Assembly: GCA_009760855.2 (NCBI GenBank)
Contig: WPIO01000053.1
Span: 2,501,501-2,515,000, forward strand
Length of the DNA: 13,500 nucleotides
Direction of reading: 5' to 3'
Source of the DNA: Cristatella mucedo
Lineage: Eukaryota; Bryozoa; Phylactolaemata; Cristatellidae
Under the pieces are notes generated by a model that did not search any database, was not told the DNA's origin, and saw nothing but the letters and a program-made list of their open reading frames with translations. The position numbers were made by a program, and so were the translations under genes. Shown here piece by piece: positions 8,267 through 13,500 of the stretch (position 1 is the stretch's first letter; every line of letters starts with the position of its first letter).

Positions 8267-9148
8267 ATGGCGAGTGTGAACGAAGAAGGTGAGATAACTT
8301 TTACTAATTTGCATATTCTACCTGCAGCGAGCACTCTCGCAATTGTTACTTACTGAGCATAGACATGCTAAAACCTTGACATATAGCGGCTTTTAACTTG
8401 AAAGGTTTTTCTAAGGGCTACCAGTGCATTCCAAACTCATCCTGTATATTTGTGGATGATTTGATCAATCGCGATCCAGCAGAAGCTCAGACGATGAGGC
8501 CAGAAACTCTCGCCAAAAACTCTCGGATCGGCGAGACGCCAGAAGATAGGCCGCTGAACGACGTGCTACAGAAGATGAAAGAAGAAGACGACGTTCTCCC
8601 CGTGAAAAGCGATCCGGAAGAAGAACGAATCCGAAAATCTGCCGCCTCTGCGGTCCATCCTCCTCAGTCGCGCCGGCAACAACGCAGAGAGGAGAGACTG
8701 AGAAAAAGTAGAAGTAAAAGTAGAAGTAGAAATAGGAATTCGACTCGCCGTATGCCCCACCTAGGGGGGCTGGGGCCCTACGAACTACATGCTACGTGGA
8801 AACGAGTAATAGCCGGGTATTAGAAGGCCCGGTAGCCGGTTTCTCCTGTCTTCCTGCAGTGGCATATTGGCGCAGGGGTTCTGGAAAGTCAACCGTACTC
8901 CATCCTTCGGGATGGAGTACGGCGACCACTCTTCGCCGCCGCTGTACTTCGTACGCGGTCTCCCCGAGTTTAGTTTAACCGATCACCAGGGTCCACGGGC
9001 GTCGTCGCCTGCACCGCCCCAGGCCAAAGGGCAGGCTCCGTCCAGCCGGATGACCGCGAAGCTTACCGCATCGCGCGTTTCGTTACAGCCGGCCCACGCT
9101 AAGGAACCCTACTTGGGTGCACATCTAAACTCTGACATATCTTACTGA
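8267..9148 (+). CDS. Candidate three-exon host gene, unknown product
   Basis: Proposed exon 1 is 8267-8288 (MASVNEE) and ends at a consensus donor AAG|GTGAGA. Exon 2 starts at tandem CAGCAG acceptors (8480 or 8483, both in frame). It encodes an acidic then strongly basic segment (EEDDVLPVKSDPEEERIRKS, then an Arg/Ser-rich tract RSKSRSRNRNS). Exon 3 (8860-9148) follows a strong pyrimidine-rich acceptor TTCTCCTGTCTTCCTGCAG and reads QGFWKVNRTPSFGMEYGDHS and onward to TGA 9146-9148. With exon 2 starting at 8483 and ending at 8795 (donor GTGGAA), all three exons join in frame to about 207 codons; a donor at 8817 would give a 43-base intron. Unspliced exon 2 would instead stop at 8821-8823. I recognise no domain. 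The weak points are the poor exon 2 acceptor tract and donor. Alternatives are a retained-intron or pseudogene locus. Confidence 0.38.
8893..8922 (+). repeat. Perfect 13-bp hairpin with TTCG loop
   Basis: CCGTACTCCATCC, TTCG and GGATGGAGTACGG form an uninterrupted 13-bp stem closed by a UUCG tetraloop, an exceptionally stable RNA loop. It lies within the proposed exon 3, 33 bases after the acceptor site. Confidence 0.85.
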
Positions 9149-9251
9149 GGTAGGACCTAGTACAATTTAATGCTGTGTCACCGCCACCTAGTTATGTTGA
9201 GAGGTACTCTAGTAGGATCCGGTGACCCGTTAAATTATTAAGTTATTAATC

Positions 9252-9257
9252 ATTAAA
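9252..9257 (+). promoter_or_regulatory. Possible poly(A) signal ATTAAA
   Basis: The common variant hexamer ATTAAA lies about 100 bases after the stop codon of the candidate gene, in an A/T-rich stretch. Position and sequence fit a 3'-end signal, but the motif is short and could be chance. Confidence 0.3.
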
Positions 9258-9452
9258 TTATGCCGATCGATCCATGGGTGCCGACGAAGAGGCTCGATCA
9301 AAGCCATCATTAAAAGGGTCACTCGTTATAAACGTAGAGAATAGCAGTTTCCGCTAAATATTTGGCTCTAACTCCCGATTGTAACTTGCTAGCGATCTCG
9401 AGCTCAGACGAATTGATGTAATCGCCTAGATTGATCCATTGATCGCCTAGAT

Positions 9453-9634
9453 CAGTGGTTCTTAACCTGTGGGTCGCGACGCCTTTGGGGGTCGGAAGAC
9501 CCTTTCATAGGGGTCGCCTAAGACCATAGGAAAACCGAATCTCCATATTTCGCACACAATTTTATGGTTGGGGTTGCCACAACAGGAGGAACTGTATTAA
9601 AGAGTCACAACATTAGGAAGGTTGACAACCACTG
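9453..9634 (-). mobile_element. SPIN-like non-autonomous hAT transposon
   Basis: A 182-bp element with ends CAGTGGTTCTTAACC and, inverted, CAGTGGTTGTCAACC. It is flanked by a perfect 8-bp target-site duplication GCCTAGAT (9445-9452 and 9635-9642), the hAT hallmark. Internal phrases (GTGGGTCGCGAC, AGGGGTCGCCTAAGACCAT, AATTTTATGGTTGGGG, AGGAACTGTATTAAAG) agree closely with my memory of the SPIN family reported in several tetrapods and in a few invertebrates. The middle of the element is deleted relative to longer SPIN copies. It cannot encode transposase. Strand is given relative to the usual orientation of the SPIN consensus. Confidence 0.85.
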
Positions 9635-9652
9635 GCCTAGATTGATTGATTG

Positions 9653-10720
9653 GTCGCCCCTTACTGTTCTCCATTTATACACAACCTCTGGGAAAAGTTA
9701 TGGAATAAGATTAGCAGATAAGGCCCATGGAATAGGATATCACTTCTATGCTGACGATACTAAGTTGCATTTGTCATTTAAACCGTCGGAATCTGCTGCA
9801 GCAACTGAGAAACTGAATGCTTGCCTTGCCGATATTCGATCCTGGATGTCGGAAAACTTCCTGAAATTAAATGACGATAAAACCGAACTGCTGCTCATAG
9901 GACACCCTAAGCGTGTGGCTGGATTAAAAGGCTTTGCTGGTCTAATAGGTGATGCTATTGTGCGACCTTCACCACGTGCTCGTAATCTAGGTGTCGTGTT
10001 CGACAGCTGCCTCAATTTCAAAAGCTTCATTCAGAAGACTGCCCCTACAGCTAGCCATCACATCCGATCCCTATCCAAGATTAGAAGCTGTCTCCCACAG
10101 TGGCTTGTAAAAAAGTTAACTAGCTCTTTAGTTCTGTCTCGGCTTGATTATTGTAATTCCTTTTTGGCTAGGCTGCCAAAGAAAGCTATTATGCCACTAC
10201 AGCTGACTATGAATATGGCTGCAAGGCTGGTCTTCAAGTCCCAGCGGTTTGAGCACGTGTCTCCTTTGCTGAAGGAGCTAGGATGGTTGCCGGTTGAGCA
10301 AAGGATACAGAGCAAAGTTCTTACGCTGACCCACAAGGCCCGCCACGGCTTAGCTCCTTCGTTCCTAGCTGAACTGCTGCATCAGTTTCAGCCTGTTCGC
10401 GCCCTCAGGTCCTGTGTGGACAATAAATTAGCTGTCCCATTCCTCCGCTTAAAGACAGTTGGCGACAGAAGCTTTAGCTCTGCAGACTGTGGAACTCGCT
10501 TCCACAATTCTTACGCAACGACAACTACACTCCAACTGCCGACTATGGCACATCTTTTTCAGCGGTCCTGAGCTGCTACTTCTATGCTACTCACTACCTC
10601 AACTGCTCTCCTGACTCAGCTATGCTTCCCACTTTGTCTCTGTTGCGTGAGACGAAGTCTGTTGGGTACCGAATGCGTACCGAAAGCCGCTTAGGCTGTG
10701 AGTGCGCTCTACAAAACTCT
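9653..10720 (+). pseudogene. 5'-truncated L2/CR1-type LINE reverse transcriptase with frameshifts
   Basis: The fragment starts inside the RT domain. In one frame 9658-9705 reads PLLFSIYTQPLGKVME and stops at TAA 9706-9708. The next frame carries on with HGIGYHFYADDTKLHLSF, the catalytic YADD box being at 9747-9758. The thumb and C-terminal region follow: SWMSENFLKLNDDKTELLLI, LGVVFDSCLNF, SRLDYCNSFLARLP, AARLVFKSQRFEHVSPLLKE, LGWLPVEQRI, and RSFSSADCG. The frame ends at TGA 10569-10571, after decaying near the usual WNSLP motif. An open frame also extends upstream from 9564 through the SPIN element, but those residues are not LINE. The 3' UTR ends near 10720 with GAAAGCCGCTTAGGCTGTGAG and GCGCTCTACAAAA, resembling the hairpin tails elsewhere in the window. 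Confidence 0.88.
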
Positions 10721-10776
10721 CCTGCGTAACACCCACAGGGTCTTTATGACTTTGTGGAGTTACTGACGGAGACACT

Positions 10777-11030
10777 TCAGGCTTAGAGTCCCGGATATAG
10801 GGAATCGTAGTAATCTAGACGAAATGTCACAAGCGTGTGTTTGAGTTTGGCTGTCGAATCCAAGTCAAAGCAGGCCCTGATTCCTGCCACCCCTCAGGCA
10901 GAAAGTAGGCAGGCCGCCTTGACAGTGGAGGAGTGTGCTCGTCTGATTACAATTCATTTTGGAACGCCGTGCTCACAGATTGCTACAGCATACCTTAACT
11001 TTCCTTACGTCTGAATAGCTGTTACAACGA
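10777..11030 (-). repeat. Right arm of the large inverted repeat
   Basis: Inverted counterpart of 7402-7725, ending CTGAATAGCTGTTACAACGA at 11030. On the plus strand it carries the same short open frame as the left arm (SLAVESKSKQALIPATPQAE, LTVEECARLITIHFGTPCSQ), ending TAYLNFPYV and TGA. The left arm diverges after CSQI because of its extra bases. Confidence 0.8.
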
Positions 11031-11619
11031 TATGTACAGCGATCCCCCTGAGCCGCGTTGTAACGGCTAAACCAGCCGAATTATGGCGGTTAGAAATTAT
11101 TCGCGACTTTTCGGTTATGCGATTATTCGCGATTATGCGATGGTTTATCGCTGAGGCCGTATGAAAGGCCGGCGCCCTGAGACATGTGGAGGGGTCAGTT
11201 AGGTATCCAACACTCGTGGCGTTGGCATTGGAGCTCTTGTGAGCTCTAGGCCACATTGTCCTCGGAGTACGTCTGTAACCGTCCGCTGCCATTAAATAGA
11301 CGCGTCCGCAGCATGGATCGAGACTTGATATGCTTAGGTATGAGCGCTCGTCGTCGCCGTCGTGTTGTTTCTGCTACTGTCGGCGCGTATCTGCGTGCAT
11401 CGGTGCAGCAGGTAGCTAGCCGTACTACAAGGTTCAGGCGTCACCGTCGTATGCGTCGTGCGTCGTGCGTCGTGCTTAGACTAGCGCCGTTACGAGCGCT
11501 TCGCTTGCGGCCTGACCGGACGTGGAAGCCGAACGGGGCGTTTGTAAGAGCGTCGGGCAGGGCATGCGGTCAGGTGCTACCAGCAGGATTATAAACCGTC
11601 GTCAGCAGCAAGCAGCCGA
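11031..11619. other. Unrecognised GC-rich DNA
   Basis: Contains small repeats TTATTCGCGA/TTATGCGAT near 11097-11142 and CGTCGTGCGTCGTGC near 11455-11472. An Arg-rich open frame on the plus strand (11256-11594) follows from the CGT-rich composition and has no recognisable domain. No gene is supported. Confidence 0.45.
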
Positions 11620-11716
11620 GCTACGAGCCAGCATAGCAGCGCCCCCCCCCCCCGATAACCCCTTCATCCATGCTACGAGCCAGCATGGCAGCCCGATAAT
11701 CCCTCCATCCATGCTT
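11620..11716 (+). repeat. Two-copy tandem duplication with a C-run
   Basis: ACGAGCCAGCATAGCAGC plus CCGATAACCCCTTCATCCATGCT recurs as ACGAGCCAGCATGGCAGC plus CCGATAATCCCTCCATCCATGCT. The first copy has an expanded C run of about 12 (around 11642-11653). The second runs into the hAT-like repeat. Confidence 0.75.
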
Positions 11717-11860
11717 CTTACAGTAGGACAACTTTTACTGTACCCGTCTCACTTGAGGGTTCTAAGCCCTAGAGTTCACGAACCTCCGTGGGGTCCGTGG
11801 ATACACTGGGGGTCCTTGAAAGTCGAGTAAAAATCTTAAGACTACATTTACTACTTCTTA
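11703..11860 (-). repeat. hAT-like non-autonomous repeat, copy 2
   Basis: Reverse-complement counterpart of 6785-6946, with shared blocks CATGCTTCTTACAGTAGGAC, GTTCACGAACCTCC and GGGTCCTTGAAAGTC. Substitutions and small indels are numerous, so the two copies are not a recent duplication. Confidence 0.6.
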
Positions 11861-11923
11861 CTGTATGACTACGAGAGTGCACGTAGCGCGTATATATTGT
11901 TATGTCCGCGAAACCTTTACTAG

Positions 11924-12087
11924 TTAGGGCAGTGATGGCCTAAGAGGTAAGGTGCTCACTGTTCACGACCCACGGGGTCATGGATTCGAATCCTGCGGTG
12001 GGCGATTCTTTATTGCCAACTGCTAGCGGCGGTGAAAACCGTTAAGGCTCTTATGCGGCTGTACAGAGGAGGCTGTTAAAATCAGCG
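11924..12087 (+). mobile_element. tRNA-derived SINE, family B, copy 2
   Basis: Well-preserved Pol III promoter: A box TGGCCTAAGAGG (11936-11947) and B box GGATTCGAATCC (11982-11993), at normal tRNA-like spacing. Then follow CTGCGGTGGGCGATTCTTTA, GGCGGTGAAAACCGTTAAGG and AGGCTGTTAAAATCAGC, which are shared with 6995-7170. The tRNA part lacks a 3' end consistent with a mature tRNA, so it is a SINE. Confidence 0.8.
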
Positions 12088-12343
12088 ATTATCACGGTCT
12101 GCTAGTAGTTCGGGTAGCTGCACAACACGTGACAAGAACGTGCAAAGACATGAAGCTCGCCGTCACGCGCCGACGATAGCAACACAGCGTTCGATATCCT
12201 GAACGCAACGCTAGCAATAACACCGTTATGGAAAAAGCACAACAATGGTCTGGTATGTCACGGCCGATACGACAGGTGACTTCCAGCCGACTCGCTAACA
12301 GGCTTTCAGCAGCTCGCGCTCAGCACTAGGACTCACCGACCGG
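12088..12343. other. Unrecognised DNA upstream of the hairpin
   Basis: No gene or known repeat is recognisable. GCCGACTCGCTAACA at about 12287 is echoed by GCCGGCTCGCTAACG at about 12690, which may be a shared promoter-proximal element. Confidence 0.35.
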
Positions 12344-12380
12344 CAGACCGCGGTCGCTCCAAGAGAGCGGCCGCGGTCTG
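12344..12380 (+). repeat. 16-bp inverted repeat next to a TATA box
   Basis: CAGACCGCGGTCGCTC, a five-base loop CAAGA, then GAGCGGCCGCGGTCTG. The arms pair over 16 bp with one T-G wobble. It lies 10 bases upstream of TATATAA at 12391-12397. Confidence 0.8.
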
Positions 12381-12390
12381 GACCGTGCCT

Positions 12391-12415
12391 TATATAACGG
12401 CCAGGTCATACGTCA
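12391..12415 (+). promoter_or_regulatory. Possible promoter: TATATAA with CRE half-site
   Basis: TATATAA (12391-12397) is followed by ACGTCA (12410-12415). No gene that it would drive is recognisable downstream, so this remains a motif-level call. Confidence 0.25.
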
Positions 12416-12712
12416 TGCCTTAATCTCCTTCGTACATAACGATACATCATGCTGCTCATAAGCATCGGCTTATCGCGGCTATTTCTTAAGCGGCTCAGTT
12501 TTAATTCAGCGGCAAAGCTCACCGCTCGTAATTGACGCTCAGCTGTCGAGCTCATTGTCCGCAATGGCGGGACTTAACGATAAGCAGCTTAGAAGTTAGC
12601 CTCCCTTCTCCCTGTTTTAGCACTCATTCATGCTCTACCGTCATTGAACGACAGAAAATAATTGCGAATGCGACATCGAGGACGGATAGCCGGCTCGCTA
12701 ACGAACCGAGCA

Positions 12713-12721
12713 TATATAAAA
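12713..12721 (+). promoter_or_regulatory. Possible TATA box
   Basis: TATATAAAA is a consensus TATA box. The 225 bases that follow contain short basic frames (for example an ATG at 12804 with a frame to TAA 12957-12959, Arg/Gln-rich), but none resembles a known protein, and that frame runs into the LINE tail. Confidence 0.3.
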
Positions 12722-12942
12722 CGAGAGCTAGCTAAGATTGTGTTGCGTTGTGTTTCGTTAAAGAGCCACTGCAGTCGCTCACAGGAGAGCGCGCTCAAAA
12801 CGAATGCGACTGAAAGCGAGGCAAAGAAAAGCTGCAGCCGTATTCCGTACGCCTCGTTTGTTTCGTCCGGGCTTCTCACCGGTGACACCAAATTCGAGAA
12901 TCCTCGCGCAGAGGCAGCGGCAGCTAGGAATGCCCGCTAGAA

Positions 12943-13116
12943 GCGTATGCTGCCAGTAACCACTATTCCATGCTGACCATGTGCATGTCACCTCTAACCA
13001 TGCTATGCTTGTTGTCATTGAACATGCTACCACTAACCATTCGACCACGCTTCCTTTGCAGCAAATGAAACGTGCCGAGAAAGAGATTGAGTTCCATGAG
13101 AGCGCCACACAAATGT
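12943..13116 (+). mobile_element. LINE 3'-end fragment, second copy
   Basis: Homologous to 5840-6012: CATGCTGACCATGTGCATGT, TCTAACCATGCTATG, TTGCAGCAAATGAAACG and the tail GAAAGAGATTGAGTTCCATG. The hairpin outer stem is decayed (CGTGCC against GAGCGCC), so it is an older or more mutated insertion than the first copy. Confidence 0.75.
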
Positions 13117-13500
13117 ATTGGTATTTTAATGATTACTAATTTTATCCTTAATATGCATTGTATTGTTAATATTTATTAACGCGTGCTTATTATTACTATG
13201 AGTATTACTAATTTTAATTAATAACCGATCATAATAATTAATGAGTATTAATATTCTATCGTTCGGAGGCGGAAGCGAATGCCGACTTCGGATGACGGGC
13301 ACGTTGACGCACGCCGACTGGACGGCGTGCAGAAGGCTGGCGCAATTAGGAGCCGATAAACACGCCATTTGCCCGCAGTGGACAAAACATGCAGATAAGC
13401 TCAATGCAGGTCAGCTAGCTGCGTCAGTTTCTGTATTCGACGCTGGCGAGAGATACGGTCTCAGCTGAGCTGCGGCCGCTTTGTGGCTTCATTTCTCTGC
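13117..13500. other. AT-rich spacer and unrecognised right end
   Basis: Bases 13117-13260 are rich in ATTAAT/TATTA words, possibly the decayed tail of the preceding LINE. From 13260 composition rises in GC. A 75-codon plus-strand frame (13241-13468) and opposing frames are unrecognised. A small hairpin GCACGCCG, ACTGGA, CGGCGTGC lies at 13309-13330. Confidence 0.4.

Noticed and set aside
8796-8978. Plus-strand frame with RRGSGKST, resembling a P-loop
   Set aside because: The glycine spacing of Walker A (GxxxxGK[ST]) is not met and no surrounding ATPase motif exists. The overlapping frame fits the proposed exon better.
9564-9655. N-terminal 30 residues of the long open frame through the LINE
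   Set aside because: These codons lie in the SPIN-like element and its flank, so the apparent start is accidental and not part of the reverse transcriptase.
7402-11030. LTR retrotransposon
   Set aside because: The paired repeats are inverted, not direct, and no gag, protease or integrase frame is present between them.
11256-11594. Arg-rich 112-codon frame
   Set aside because: The arginines come from CGT/CGC repeats in GC-rich DNA; there is no domain, promoter or splice support.
11936-12000. tRNA gene
   Set aside because: A and B boxes are good, but the sequence continues into a body shared with another copy and lacks a proper acceptor stem, so it is a SINE.
12804-12959. Small basic protein downstream of a TATA box
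   Set aside because: The frame is short, composition-driven and ends within the LINE tail; there is no similarity to histones or other small basic proteins.

Overview
This window is eukaryotic, almost certainly from an invertebrate animal. It has no bacterial-style operons. It carries candidate spliced exons, long (TA)n and (TTA)n microsatellites, 5'-truncated L2/CR1-type LINEs, two tRNA-derived SINE families, a hAT element resembling SPIN, and the remains of a Maverick/Polinton (adintovirus-like) element. The repeat set would fit a mollusc or another lophotrochozoan, but the sequence alone does not fix the phylum.

Region 1-3300 is AT-rich and compact, with genes on both strands, unlike everything after it. 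It is a broken, rearranged Maverick/Polinton-type element. A protein-primed family B DNA polymerase runs off the left edge on the minus strand (1-2134) with two in-frame stops and a frameshift. A more N-terminal piece of a polymerase of the same kind lies at 2402-2650, also on the minus strand. Between them, on the plus strand, is a short basic/hydrophobic peptide frame resembling the adenovirus pX (pre-mu) core-protein tail. A plus-strand coiled-coil gene (2649-3045, frameshifted) meets, tail to tail with no spacer, a minus-strand frame (3046-3297) that is clearly an AP2/ERF DNA-binding domain. An AP2 domain in an animal-genome virus-like element is the most unusual item here.

Region 3300-7400 holds no gene I can support. 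It has about 1.6 kb of unrecognised DNA, a GCTACA-rich minisatellite (about 4957-5240), then a cluster of retroelement ends: a LINE 3' end at 5648-6051, an inverted 3'-tail copy at 6115-6249, a 109-base TA run, and tRNA-derived SINEs. The LINE and one SINE family share the same 3' hairpin, which suggests the SINE uses the LINE's reverse transcriptase.

Region 7402-11030 is bracketed by two near-identical inverted arms of about 250-320 bases. Each arm keeps a short outward-facing open frame, and the differences between the arms fall on third codon positions. Inside the bracket are a CRE+TATA promoter with a candidate three-exon gene (8267-9148), a SPIN-like hAT element with a perfect 8-bp target-site duplication (9453-9634), and a frameshifted LINE reverse-transcriptase fragment (about 9653-10720).

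Region 11030-13500 has a tandem duplication, a second copy of a hAT-like repeat (inverted relative to the first at 6785-6946), a second copy of the tRNA-SINE seen at 6995-7170, a 16-bp hairpin beside a TATA box, another TATA box, a second LINE 3'-end copy, and an unrecognised right end.
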